A DNA stretch of 64,000 bases from Eutypa lata (Eukaryota; Ascomycota; Sordariomycetes; Xylariales; Diatrypaceae): contig JAKULF010000009.1 in NCBI GenBank assembly GCA_022661535.1, forward strand, positions 2,356,001 to 2,420,000, written 5' to 3'. How positions within the stretch are numbered: the first letter of the stretch is position 1; every line of letters begins with the position of its first letter. The notes under the pieces are model-generated. The model worked only from the letters and a program-made list of their open reading frames with translations. It searched no databases and was not told the origin of the DNA. A program made the position numbers and the translations under genes. Below, piece by piece: positions 47,272-58,763 of the stretch.

Positions 47272-47648
47272 ATGACTAACTCGCAAGGGAACACCACCAA
47301 CAGCAACAGCGGCTTCGGAAGCTCCTCGTACTATGAGCGGGCGCACCGGCAGTCGCCCGCCCTGATCCGCGCCCGCCGTCCGTACCTCTACAAGAACGCC
47401 GTACTCGGGTCCGCCATCGCCGCCTTCGCCCTCGGTGTCTGTTAGTAGCCAGCCAGCCGTCACCACTACCACCACCACCAAGACCACCACCCTACTTAAT
47501 CCCAAGTGGCTGAGTGAGTGAAAGGAATAAGTGCTCACCTAGCTGACTTTTCGTCTCCAAAAAACTAGATGTCTACACCATCCGAGCCATCGGCCAGGAC
47601 GAGTTCGAGGACGTCAAGGTCCCCAGTGCGCCGTCGAAGAGCAGGTGA
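47272..47648 (+). CDS. coa3: Cytochrome c oxidase assembly factor 3
   Basis: Two exons, 47272-47440 and 47569-47648, phase 1, giving 82 residues. The core SSYYERAHRQSPALIRARRP, then YLYKNAVLGSAIAAFALGV crossing the intron into YVYTIRAIGQDEFEDV, matches the fungal Coa3 family: a small inner-membrane protein with one transmembrane helix, matrix-facing N-terminus and the conserved QDEFEDV after the helix. Coa3 works with Cox14 and Mss51 to regulate Cox1 translation and assembly. The start is uncertain: I prefer 47272, but the in-frame ATG at 47173 would add 33 Pro-rich residues. It is divergent from pta1. Confidence 0.85.
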
Positions 47649-48519
47649 ATGGATACCGGGACGGCAAGGATGGACACGACTGTGTTTAGCGACTAGCGAC
47701 GTTATTTATCTACCTACTTACCTACTTACCGATGGGAATTCGAATCACCACCACCGTCGCCTCGTGGTATAAAATAATACCATGATATATAAGGCTACGT
47801 ACGGGAGATACATGAAAGAGAGATAGATATAAGGAGTCCACGACAAGATTTGGCGTTCGGGAAAGGGCATGGTTCACACTTCACCATCATAATGTACCTA
47901 TAAAAAATGACGTTTAAAACCATCCAAGGGCTATTGTTTTGTTGTATATTTATTGATTAGCCTCAGATGGTTGGTTGGTTGAATTCCAACTCGAACAAGA
48001 AAAAAGCTGCTATGCTAGGGTGTGGTATCGTAAACAAAGCTCTCCCCTATCAGTTTGGGGATTCAAGCTTCTCTCTCTCATGACAATGATGATGAACCCA
48101 CAAAACCAACGCGGTTGCGAGTCTGATTGTACTACAAGGAAGAGCCGGCCAAAAACATGTGTATGTGTATGTGTATCGTAACATGCCCAAAAAAGATGGC
48201 ATGCAGCACAACGCAGTCCAGTCCATCTGTGCCGCGGGTAACCAACCCACCGGGTCGGCTTTGCTGCGCGGCAAAGTCTGTACATAATATAATAGCAAGT
48301 ATTCATCCTTGGCTCTGTCTCTGTCTCTGTCTCTCTACCACCAACTCCTAAACATTTGTCACCCAACGCCGTTGTTGTGATGGTTTCGTTCCATCGCATC
48401 GTATTCCCTCGACGCCGAATGCAAAAAGAGAAGGAAAACAAAAATCATTATGCACATGGTATACAGTCGCCTAAATACAAGCCATCCATTCATCGTGAGA
48501 TTTCATCTAAAAAAAAGCC
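47649..48519. other. Intergenic between convergent coa3 and dep1
   Basis: No gene seen. Contains GTGTATGTGTAT (about 48160-48176), a CTCTGTCT microsatellite (48310-48337) and short shadow ORFs on both strands. Confidence 0.5.
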
Positions 48520-50727
48520 TCACGTGCCACCGACAGGGTGCATGTGTTCGCGTTTCACAGGCGATTCCCCTGGAACCCCCGTTGCGGCTGCGGCTGCCGC
48601 GGCTGCTGCTGCCGCCGCCGCCGCCGCCTTCATGCTGCGTGCACTTGTTTGTTCTAATAAAGTGGCTGCTCGTGTAACCTCGGGCGACGTAGATTCTGGC
48701 CGGGACATATAATTGTTATGGTTCTTGGCATTGCCGTTACCATTAGATGACTGGAAGGCCTGACCGTGATTGGATGAATTTGATATAGTACTAGAAGAGA
48801 ACGGATTTTGTTGGTGGGACTGCCGTTTAGGCGTAGCCGATGTGGTGTTGGGCACAGATTTCGGTATTTCGTTGGGCGGCGGCTGCTGGCGTTGAAGGAG
48901 GTGTGCGTTTGAAGGATGATGGGGGTTCGCCCAGGGCGTCTGTTCGAGGAATTGTTCCCCTGCAGGTCCGAGGCCTTGTCCAAAAGGCAGGCCTCCGTAC
49001 TCGCCATAATTCGGCCTCCGAGCCGATGGTTGCGACGCTGGCCGTCGTGTCCTCTATTTGCCATCCGTCAGCATCGTTCCACGCACGGCTTGAAATGTGC
49101 CGAACCCGACAAAACCTACATTCATAGCCTCAAAGTCATCCTCCAGGTCTTGCATCGACGCACCCTTCATATCTGGCGCGGCAGGCATACCTTCGTATTT
49201 AGCTACGCCAGATAATATCGACACTTCCTTGTTGTATGATAATGCGTTCTTAACGCGTTGTGTCTGGGTCTGGGGAAACCGAAGACCGAATTCGGGGACG
49301 TTGTTGGCATGCTTCCGCCGCTCGTTTTGTATATCATACCACTGTTGACCAAGCTCGGCCAATACTCTTTCCCTCGATTCTCTAACTGTTTGGAAATATT
49401 GGGAATGGATCTGTGTGCGCCTAGCGACAGCCCAACGTCCCAGTGACTCCATGTTCAATTCTAGTTCCTTGTCAGCTACGCGTACTCTCTCGTCTCTTCG
49501 CGCATCTATGCATTGCATCATGGCAAGGTATTCCGGGTGGGTTGGAGTGTCGGCACGTAGCATAGCTTCTTCTTCATTAAGCTGTTGAAGGCGCTCCTCG
49601 TATAGCCTATACTTGTCATTAGCTTATAATCTTGTATAGCCTGTAGTTTAAAACGGTGGTGATATATACCTATCTCTGAAGGTAGCGAATCGTTTCTCGA
49701 TCCCTGTCAGTTGTTCGTAGGCCGTCCTCTTCCTCTCAACTGTCATAATGTGATTAGCTACCGCTTGCTTCGGGGTCTGAAAGGGGCCCGTCGTACGTTC
49801 TTCTTCGTTTTTGTGGGCTACTTCTGCCTCCTCATCAACCTCGTCTGCTATAGGCTCGTCGTCGCCAGTGTGAGCATGTTCTTCCTCTACATCCGCCCCA
49901 TCACGAACTTCGCCAGAAGGCCTCTTGACTTCAGCTGCGTCCTCTGGCACTTTCCTTTTCTTCGAGCCGCTGCGCGTCAATTTTGGGGGCAGTGCTTCGT
50001 GATCAGATGGAGCTTCCTCGATTGGTTCGCTTTGTTTAGTCGCTCCGACTGTTGTTGTAGGGGCCTCATCCGCCGAATGTTCACCACTTTGTGTGTTTGA
50101 GGAAGGCCCATCATCGTCTATTGCAGTAGTATCGCCATCCGGTTGTGGTTGAGCCTGCGCGGGGACTGAACCGTTGCGCTTCCTCAATGGCTCTTGGGGT
50201 TCGGGTTCTATGGCTACAGATGAGCGTTTTCTCTTTCTGTTCTCAGCTTCTTGATTTGCTGCTTCGGCTAGGAGATCTAAAGTTGGTGATTGAAGTTTAT
50301 CTGGATCCTTCGTTTCTTGCGCTGGAGGGCTGGATGACATGGAGACATCTTCGTCGGAAAGGGGCTCGTCATCGTCATCGTCCACCGTAGTCTGATGCTG
50401 TCGCAGCTTACTAGGAGTGCGTTCATAGACCTGACCTTCGGCTGATTGGTTGAGAACAACATCTTTTTGTCGAGTGGGCTTCTGGGGGGTATCGTAGAGG
50501 CGTTCGGTCTCGGCCTCCGTATCGTTGGCGTCAGAAAGGTCGCCAACGGAGCTTACATCGTGGTCGCGCTCGTGGATTAAGCTACGATGGAAGTGATGTA
50601 GATCGTCTGGGTCAGGATCTTTGTCTTCGACGTCGCTCAGAGGACTCGAGTTATCATCGTCGGAGAGAGGTTCAATTGGCGGGGGTTGTATGGTCAGCGG
50701 CGGAGGCGCCGTGTCTCCGGTTGCCAT
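48520..50727 (-). CDS. dep1: Dep1/Sds3-like subunit of the Rpd3L histone deacetylase complex
   Basis: Three exons on the minus strand: 50727-49670, 49606-49120 and 49053-48520, giving 692 residues with phases 2 and 0. The N-terminal 300 residues are acidic and disordered with two basic clusters resembling nuclear localisation signals (ENRKRKRSS, SGSKKRKVPED). The Sds3-like domain begins at ANHIMTVERKRTAYEQLTGI, then IEKRFATFRDRLYEERLQQL across the first intron, and continues as a long helical region (DERVRVADKELELNMESLGR). The tail is Gln/Pro/Asn-rich with a 15-residue Ala tract (about 48584-48632) coded mostly by GCG/GCA/GCC. Dep1 and Sds3 relatives scaffold Rpd3L, which deacetylates promoter histones. 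I favour Dep1 over Sds3 because of the length and acidic N-terminus. It shares an 837-bp upstream region with nop12. Confidence 0.83.
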
Positions 50728-51564
50728 GATCTTGCTTGAATCGTGCGATCTTCTTTATTGCGGATTTATTGTAGATTTCGTTACTGAAATGGAAAGCGAA
50801 GGAGTGCTTTGTGGAATAATGTAAAACCAAGTGAGCAAGGTTTTCGGAGCTAGGGTTGAGCTGGGTTATTTGTAGGGGTAGAAAGAAGATTATTGTTGAT
50901 GGGGAAAATCAATAACCACCTAGGTGGGTGGTAGCAGCAGTATTCTGAATGTTGGGTTCTGACAAAGAGTTAAGAGGAGTAAGGTAGTGATTTTGTAAAA
51001 ACGAGTGACACGAGGGTCATAAGGACTAACTGGTGTTTTCTTTCAGATTGGAGGTGAAGGTGAATAATGTGAGGGCGACGACCAGAGGAGGAGGAGGGCG
51101 CTTTTGCTTTGCGCGCATGCAGGTTAACCTTGACTTCCACATTTGAATCGGGAAACTCTCGAAGCCAACCCCAGCAGCACAGCAAAGCACAGCACAGGCA
51201 CCGGGGGTAAATGAATGAATGACGGCTGTCAGCAGGAAAAGCTTATCGCTTATCAGTTCCCTCTCCTTTGCTGTTATCGGTAACGTTATCGTTTTATCAT
51301 TTAGAGGCTATCTGAGATCAGCTTAGCGCTCTTAGCAGCTCAAGGTTGGTTACATGGATAGCAAGGTTGGGTCGGCATTTCGTTGCAGATTAACACCGAT
51401 TTTAGAGGGTCTGCAGGAGAATGGATCCACTTCAAGGAACTTTTTTTTTCTCTTCGGTGCCAATTGATAGAAACTACATACATTCTACGAGGCTGCAAGT
51501 TCACCTCTCATAATTAAGTATCAAGTCGTTGTTGAATAACAACGATAGTCAGGTAATCTTCAAT
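50728..51564. promoter_or_regulatory. Divergent intergenic region, dep1 and nop12
   Basis: 837 bp between divergent start codons. Contains CTTATCGCTTATCAG (about 51241-51256) and GTTATCGGTAACGTTATCG (about 51273-51292), several GATAA cores on the minus strand, and the palindromic CACCTAGGTGGGTGG (about 50917-50931). No other gene seen. Confidence 0.4.
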
Positions 51565-53378
51565 ATGGCAAGAAGGTATGTTTCCATAATCCCCTCTACA
51601 TAACAAGTATCTATATGCTAACATTCTATATAGTAAAGCTACTCTAACGGCATCCACGAAAGTCATAGACCCCACCTTAGATGCCCTTTTCTCAAGCAGT
51701 GTAGGTGCAACTCCTTTGTCGCAACAAGTTTTCAAGCTCATGTTCTCTCTAGTCTGGGCCTATCAAGGTCTCTGCACCTACAAGATATTCAGAATTATTA
51801 CCTCTGAAGGAGAAGAAGCCAGTCAAACCACGGGAAACTCAGACCGAACCTGATGAAGATGACGAGGATGCGAACGAGGACGAGGACGAGTCTCTAAGCG
51901 AGATTGAAGGTGCCGATTACGAAGATTATGACGAAGAAGCTGAAGGAACTGGGGAGGAGAAGGAAGCTGAGGATGGCAGCTCAGAAAATGAGGAAACCGA
52001 ATCCACAGAGGAGCCGTCCCTCCCCTCTAAGAAAGAACGGAAAAGAAAGCGCAAAGACGAGCATGACGACCTAGAGTCCAAGTATATGCAGAAACTTGCA
52101 GCCGAAGAAGAGAGAGAAGAAAAGGAGGTCCCGATAGGCAAACGTCGCAAAGGTGAGGCCGGCCAGGCGATTAACGAAAAATCCGCCGAGGGCGCTGGAG
52201 AGTCTGAGGAAGACGATACACCAATTATACATGAATCTCTACTCCAGAAGACAGAGGAGCATGGCGATGTCGAGCTGGAAAAGGCAAATCGCACTCTATT
52301 CCTTGGCAATATCTCAATCGAAGCGATCACCTCTGCCAACGCCAAGAAGGCACTTATGTCTCACATCTCAGCACCTCTACAAGATCTCGATTCTTCTACA
52401 GAGCCGCAGAAAGTTGAGTCTCTGCGGTTTCGCTCTACCCCATTCGCTACCGGTTCTATGCCCAAGCGTGCTGCATACATAACCAAATCTGTTATGGATG
52501 CCACTACCAAATCAACAAATGCATATGTTGTCTACTCGACTCCGTTAGCCGCACGGGTAGCGCTGAAGGCTCTGAATGGCACCGTTATCCTGGATCGTCA
52601 CTTGCGCGCTGATAGCGTAGCACATCCGACCCCTACAGATCATCGCAGGTGTGTGTTTGTCGGCAATCTAGGCTTTGTAGACGATGAAACTGTTCTTAAT
52701 ACGAACGCCGAGGGGGATACCACGACCAAGAAGCGCAACAAAATTCCCTCCGACATCGAGGAGGGATTATGGAGAACCTTCGGTTCGAAAGCCGGTAAAG
52801 TGGAAAGCGTACGCGTGCCTCGGGATCCGAAAACACGTGTAGGCAAAGGTTTCGCCTATGTTCAATTCTACGATGGCAATGACGTCGAAGCAGCGCTTTT
52901 ACTAAACGAGAAGAAATTCCCTCCCATGCTCCCACGAGTGCTACGTGTATCACGAGCTAAAGATCCGAGGAAGACGGCGCTAGCCGTAGAGCGTTCGAAG
53001 AAGGGCAGACCTGAAGCTAACGGTGGCGAGGGCAAGACGAAGAGTACAAAGTACAAGCCTAAAGCTACACCCGAACAGCAATCATTAGCCGGTCGAGCGG
53101 GTAGGCTACTGGGTCGATCCGCAGCTGTCAGGCAGAAGCGCGAGTTTAACGGTGATTCGAGGGGCGCCAATAGGAAGCCGAGGGTGCCGGAACCTACTAC
53201 CACCGGGGAACTGAAAACACCAGAGCAAATTGTATTCGAAGGTCGCCGGGCGAGCGCCAACGATGGCAAACCGAGGGATCTGAAATTTGGCAAGTCCAAG
53301 GGGAAGAAGAATGCCGTGAAGCCAAAGGGCAGAGGAGCCAAGCGTGCCGCCGAGTGGAGGAAAAAGGGGCCAAAGTAA
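51565..53378 (+). CDS. nop12: Nop12-type nucleolar RNA-binding protein
   Basis: Three exons, 51565-51575 (11 bp), 51634-51700 and 51753-53378, giving 567 residues with phases 2 and 0. The N-terminus [20 protein letters not shown] then [18 protein letters not shown] joins cleanly only with the 52-bp second intron ending at CTCTCTAG. An acidic region and basic [14 protein letters not shown] follow. RRM1 starts near residue 207 (TLFLGNIS) and RRM2 near 326 (CVFVGNLGF), with its RNP1 KGFAYVQFY near 391. The Lys/Arg-rich C-terminus ([17 protein letters not shown]) is typical of nucleolar proteins. Yeast Nop12 is needed for 5.8S rRNA processing and 60S subunit maturation. The tiny first exon is easily missed by gene finders. 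Confidence 0.9.
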
Positions 53379-54651
53379 TGATACGGTGGAGCACATACCT
53401 CAGCAATCCAGTTGATGAATCAAGGTCATAGAATACATACCTGCCTACTTAGTAGACCGTTATACCCCATGAAGAGTCAGTAACAACATTTAATGCAGAA
53501 GAGCTTGTTCAGGATACAAGTCGATTGCAAGGCAGGTATGGAATAATATTGGAATGATATTCACAGAACTAAGCCTCGTCCTAGTGTTTCTACTTCTTAC
53601 CTACATATGTAGGTACCTAGCTGTCTCCGGGGCATTATAGCCTTAGTTCATTCCCCTAATGACGAAGTTAGATGCTATAAGATAATGATAGGGAACAAGA
53701 AGGCGTCAGGGTGTGTTTAAAATGACTTTAGAATTCCCAGGTAATCTAGGTACTTAGTAGTTACATATTTTCCAGTGGCTACGTATGTAGATATATAATG
53801 TCCTGAGCAACCTGAGGCAGGCATACAATTTTAAACATACTCCCTGGCTCACTATTCGAAAATCACCCTAATTGAATAGTTCGTCAACATTAGTGTTCGG
53901 AATAAGAAGTTTATTAGGCCCTATGGTCCAATATAGCTTTGCTGGGCATCTGAGCCACCTAACCTTCCAAAGCACTAGACAATGTAGAAGAAGCGGACAG
54001 CGCTTACAATATGACCTTGTTTGCGATATCCCACCGTATAAAATTGACTCTCCCGGAGGAAACTACGTTGTGTGACAAAGTTAAAAAATCGTACCTGAGC
54101 AAGAACCTTATGGAGCGCTATAAGCCATTTCCGTCTAGAGAGCATAGATAATGCCATGCCTGAGTCTGGTAACATTAACTACCGTGTTGTAAAATTCTTA
54201 TTTCATATCCCATTACTCGGAAGGTACATGTTCTGCCGCCTTCTTCTCTAGCCTTCGTGATTCACCCACTGCTCACTCGAGGATTTAAGCTTCCATTGTC
54301 GGCAACCCACCTACCTTTCCCATCTTCTAGACCAGACAAGAATCCGTTTTTGATAACTCTTCCCAAAATTTCACCATTATATGCAATTATTATTGCCCCT
54401 ACTCAATAGCAATAAGTAGATATTGGCCGCAAAGACAACGTTATTGCCACAGTTCATCTCTCTTACCACTTCTATCTATCATCATTTGTGGCCCCCCACA
54501 CTACTTTTCATCGCTTCGACCGTCCGTGTAGAGCCGACAAATCCTCTGCACCCGCAGATTAAACTAGGTTCAGCGCCTGCAAGCAATAGGACGGCCTACA
54601 TCACTGATAACCATACCAGTTTCCCTAGTTCTCTGCTTGGAGGTTAACAGA
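53379..54651. other. Intergenic, no gene seen
   Basis: 3' flank of nop12 then AT-rich DNA with CATATGTAGGTACCTA near 53604-53620. The 74-codon frame at 54423-54647 lies just before the next gene and is more likely leader than coding. An unseen short upstream exon of that gene cannot be excluded. Confidence 0.45.
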
Positions 54652-56064
54652 ATGTGTAAACAAGCCATAGAGTGTTGCGATGTCTTCTTGGGGGATATCA
54701 CAAGTGGCACCGGGGTGGTATTTGACCATAACATTAGCCTGGATGGTAGACATATGAATGGTTCAGGACCGCCTCTCGTGCAATGCCAACGCAGGACAAA
54801 GGGTCCAATGAACTACTGCGACGATGTCCTTAAAAACAAGAAGATGCCCAAGACGGACAAACCCCTCCGGAATCCACTAAATTTGCCAACGTGCGAAGTC
54901 AAAACGACTGAGAAATACCGGATCTGCGAGCAATGTAAGTCTGAGTGGCAGAAGATAGAGCAGGCAGATCCAAGATATCTTCTCGCGGAAAGGACACAAG
55001 GATCGCCGAAGCTTTACAATCACTGGACCGCCCGTCAACTTCTGGGACAGGAAATGCCAAAGCCACCCCAGACGCAAGCAATGCCAAAACTTGGCCTCAG
55101 AGGTACACCGCAGCAGTGCATAAACCCTGAGAACGATTACCCTCCTCAACCATTGGGAGAAACGACACAAGGCTGTAAGAAGCCATCAGAGGACCAAGCA
55201 ATGAAGAGCATGGATCAGTATCCAAGCCCCATCATACCTTCTGTCACTCCGTTCCCGAATGGCTGCGATTCTACCAACTTCATGCCCGAAATGCCAAAGC
55301 AACAGCTTCCTCAGCAATTCCCTACGCCGCGCCCAGCTGTGCCAAACATTTCAACACAGAATATGGCTATGAGCCCAAATACTTCTAGACAATGCAACAC
55401 CCCAGCCGGATATCAAGCTGGACATGGATCACAGCTACTGACACCAGGAAGACGACCGGCGCCGAGAAGATTGGCCCAGCAAATATCCCCACCTTACATG
55501 ATCGAACCTCCGATTCACCACGCATCGCAGCCGGGTATGCCAGTTCTGACCAACGGAAGGCATCCCCAACCGTTCCCACAGCAAGTGAATGCATTCCAGA
55601 GGGGACCACCAGTTTCCCTGAGTCAGATGCCAACGCCACCCACGGGCATGCATTCACTACCCGCGATGCACTCTAATGCAAGTCAACATCAACAGCCATC
55701 GCAGGCGGCATGGTCCATGAACGGTGCTAATGGCACCCTGAATGGGATCCCACACCAACCATTTCCCTACCAGCCGCAGATGATGATGACAGGCATGCCC
55801 AATGGTTCACAGCAGATGTGGCAGAACGGGAACGGTCATAATAGTCCCCAACTCATGACACCCCTTCAACCGGTAATGGCACCTAGCTCAAATCTAGGAT
55901 ATCGTCCATCCCCTATTGCCCTTCCAAGCGGTCTGTTGTTCCCAAAAGAACAACAAAGTACGACAGGCGTTCCCCCTCGGGATAGCCTTAAGCGCAAGGC
56001 TAGAGATTCACTAGAGGGCTGTCCACTTACCAAAAAGGGGATCATAATGAGACAGGGGAAATGA
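54652..56064 (+). CDS. Pro/Gln/Met-rich protein with Cys-rich N-terminus (unrecognised)
   Basis: Single exon, 470 residues from the ATG at 54652; the frame is open a little upstream (from a TTG at 54637) but without another ATG. The first 110 residues hold most of the cysteines: CKQAIECC, QCQRRTKGPMNYC, then CEVK and ICEQCKSEW, a CxxC pair that could help bind zinc. From about 140 onward it is low-complexity Pro/Gln/Met/Asn-rich with repeated AMPK and MPKPP-like words (EMPKPPQTQAMPK, EMPKQQLPQQF), as in disordered transcriptional regulators. The tail is basic (SLKRKARDSLEGCPLTKKG), a possible nuclear signal. No known family is recognised and no function is claimed. A long ATG-started frame with biased composition makes it probably real. 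Confidence 0.65.
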   Translation: MCKQAIECCDVFLGDITSGTGVVFDHNISLDGRHMNGSGPPLVQCQRRTKGPMNYCDDVLKNKKMPKTDKPLRNPLNLPTCEVKTTEKYRICEQCKSEWQKIEQADPRYLLAERTQGSPKLYNHWTARQLLGQEMPKPPQTQAMPKLGLRGTPQQCINPENDYPPQPLGETTQGCKKPSEDQAMKSMDQYPSPIIPSVTPFPNGCDSTNFMPEMPKQQLPQQFPTPRPAVPNISTQNMAMSPNTSRQCNTPAGYQAGHGSQLLTPGRRPAPRRLAQQISPPYMIEPPIHHASQPGMPVLTNGRHPQPFPQQVNAFQRGPPVSLSQMPTPPTGMHSLPAMHSNASQHQQPSQAAWSMNGANGTLNGIPHQPFPYQPQMMMTGMPNGSQQMWQNGNGHNSPQLMTPLQPVMAPSSNLGYRPSPIALPSGLLFPKEQQSTTGVPPRDSLKRKARDSLEGCPLTKKGIIMRQGK

Positions 56065-56977
56065 GGAAGATAAAAGGATTAAATTGTTGGTTGGTTGAGG
56101 AATGAAGCGATGGCGTTAGAGGGAAAAGCAGCAATTGAAAACACGAAAAGATTTTTACAAGTCATTTTTGATGGTTACATTATTATTATTATTGTTTTCC
56201 TTCCTTTTTTTTTAATTAGGCGAAAGCCACGATGCGACGAAGTGAAGTTGAAGATTCAAGAAACAAGCTCCACACACAATTCCGAATCAAGTAAGACCCC
56301 TGCTGCGCTAAGGGACGCTATGGCTTCGATTATTCGGCGGTGTGCATTACTTCATGCAGGGGGGGTGGCACTGATTTGTTTACATTCATGTACTATCAAG
56401 GGTGTTTTGCATAGCAGATTCCGCGTTGCCCGAGAAATAGAGACTTAAACTACAACAAAACAGCTTTAACCTACTACCTACCTAGGTAGTACATAGCTCG
56501 AAAGACCGGGTGCCCCTCCAATGCACACTCAGATACCAGGCGACACGTACAGCACCAGGGCACACCAACCAGATCTTTTGATTGAATTGCAATTGGTGCT
56601 AACTTCCCCTCACCGTCCCATGCCAATTGAAGGGTAGCGAACCGATCTGTACAGTTGTAGCGTATCTCATAGTGCAACTTTGGTGCAATAACCCAATCCC
56701 CAAGTAATTTAGTTACTGTACAATACACACACACATCTCCACATAATTTTCACATCCACCCAGACACCAGACAGACAGTCCACACCTCCTTTTAACACTT
56801 GCAACTTTCCTTCAACCTTCTCTACTTCCTACCCTTTACCATCACCCAGCGCTGTGCGCAAGTCTTCATACGAAGCCGACGACTACCCTCTTCTTCTCTA
56901 CCACCTTCATCCCTCCCAATTCTGTCGCCGTAATCGCAGTATTCCTTCAGCTTAATTCATAATACTACGAATTCATC
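56065..56977. promoter_or_regulatory. Upstream region of the alpha-tubulin gene
   Basis: Between about 56740 and 56960 it is rich in CT tracts (CCTTCAACCTTCTCTACTTCC, CTCTTCTTCTCTACCACC), the pyrimidine-rich leader typical of highly expressed ascomycete genes. The left half is the 3' flank of the upstream gene; the short ORFs at 56095-56448 and 56474-56734 look like chance. Confidence 0.45.
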
Positions 56978-58763
56978 ATGAAGGGCGAGGTATGTGAATT
57001 CGATTCAAGGTCCCCACAAATATACCACCTACCTACACTATAGGTACACTCTGCACTTTACCGACAGCACCGAAACACCACGATTACAATTGCAATTGGA
57101 ACTTCTTAATATGTTTTCGATATACTACGCAAATCTCATAGGCTTTGGCCACTCTGGCTTCAGCTATTAAATAACTGACATTGTCTTCAAATAGATTCTT
57201 CACCTTCACCTAGGCCAGGCTGGTACCCAGCTCGGTAACAGCGCTTGGGAGCTGTAAGTGCTACACCGCCGCCACACTTCTAGAGCTCTACCTCTCCAAT
57301 ATCTGTTGATACCTAACACCACACTCAACAGGTACCTTCTCGAGCATGGCCTTGGTTTCGACGGCCGTCCTGACCCCAATGCGAAGGACGTTCTTGATGG
57401 CGGCTCTTATGAGACTTTCTTCACCGAGACCAGCGGTGGTAAATACGTGCCCCGCTCCCTCTTCGTCGATTTGGACCCTTCTCCCATCGATGAGATCCGA
57501 ACCGGTGGTTATCGCCAGCTCTTCCACCCTGAGCTTCTGATCAATGGAAAGGAGGATGCTGCCAACAACTATGCTCGTGGTCATTACACCATTGGCAAGG
57601 AGATGGTTGATAATGTCATTGACCGCATCAGACGTGTCGCCGGTATGATTTGAGAAATTCCTCCTCGGAGTTAATCTAGCTTCTACTATAAGCTTGTACT
57701 AACTTCTTTTCCCTCTAGACAACTGCAACTCCCTGCAAGGTTTCTTGATCTTCCACTCCTTTGGTGGTGGTACTGGTTCCGGTTTCGGTGCTCTCCTTCT
57801 CGAGCGTCTCTCGACCGAGTACGGCAAGAAGTGCAAGCTCGAGTTCGCCGTCTACCCGGCTCCCCGTGTCTCCACTGCCGTCGTCGAGCCTTACAACGCC
57901 GTCCTCTCCACCCACAGCACTATCGAGAACTCGGACTGCACTTTCCTGGTTGACAACGAAGCTGTCTACGATATCTGCAAGCGCAACCTGGATATCCCTC
58001 GTCCCGGCTACGAGCACTTGAACCGCCTCATCGCCCAGGTCGTCAGCTCCATTACCTCGTCTCTGCGATTCGATGGTGCTCTCAACGTCGACCTGAACGA
58101 GTTCCAGACGAACCTGGTGCCCTACCCGCGTATCCACTATCCTCTTATCAGTTACGCACCTGTTATCTCGGCTTCCAAGAGCTCTCACGAGAGCTTCAAG
58201 GTCCAGGAATTGACCTTCCAGTGTATGTTTCTCCAAACATAATTTTTATCTAGTCAGGCGCAAGAGCTAACCAAAACACAGGCTTCGAGCCCAACAACCA
58301 GATGGTGGTCTGTGATCCCCGGAATGGCAAGTACATGGCTGTCGCCCTGCTCTACCGCGGAGATGTCGTTCCCCGCGACTGCAACTCCGCCATTGCGGCT
58401 CTGAAGGCCAAGTCCTCTTTCAACCTGGTGGAGTGGTGCCCGACCGGTTTCAAGCTCGGCATCAACTACCAGAAGCCGATGGTGGTTCCCGCCACGTCCC
58501 CGAACGACGGCGGTCTCGCCGCCGTCGACCGGTCCGTCTCCATGCTGTCCAACACGACCGCCATCGCCGAGGCCTGGTCCCGTCTCGACTACAAGTTCGA
58601 TCTCATGTACAGCAAGCGGGCCTTCGTCCACTGGTACGTGGGCGAGGGTATGGAGGAAGGCGAGTTCTCCGAGGCCCGCGAGGATCTCGCTGCCCTCGAG
58701 AAGGACTACGAGGAGGTCGCGGCCGACACCTTCGAGCCGGAGGAGGGCGAGGCCGAGTACTAA
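56978..58763 (+). CDS. Alpha-tubulin
   Basis: Five exons, 56978-56989 (12 bp), 57195-57253, 57332-57642, 57719-58222 and 58282-58763, giving 455 residues. All phases match. It starts [19 protein letters not shown], the form seen in one of the fungal alpha-tubulins (the other usually starts MRE). The GTP-binding tubulin signature is in [11 protein letters not shown]. The catalytic alpha-type Glu lies in [16 protein letters not shown], which marks alpha and not beta. The C-terminus is acidic and ends in Tyr (EEGEAEY), the substrate of detyrosination where that cycle exists. Alpha-tubulin pairs with beta-tubulin and builds microtubules for mitosis, nuclear movement and hyphal transport. Many ascomycetes carry two alpha-tubulin genes, so a second copy is expected elsewhere. 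Confidence 0.97.

Noticed and set aside
48127..48351. Short Cys/Met-rich ORF in the coa3-dep1 gap
   Set aside because: Encoded by a GTATGTGT microsatellite; no coding support.
56978..58763. Beta-tubulin
   Set aside because: The Glu in [16 protein letters not shown], the MKGEILHLH start and the terminal EY are alpha-tubulin features.
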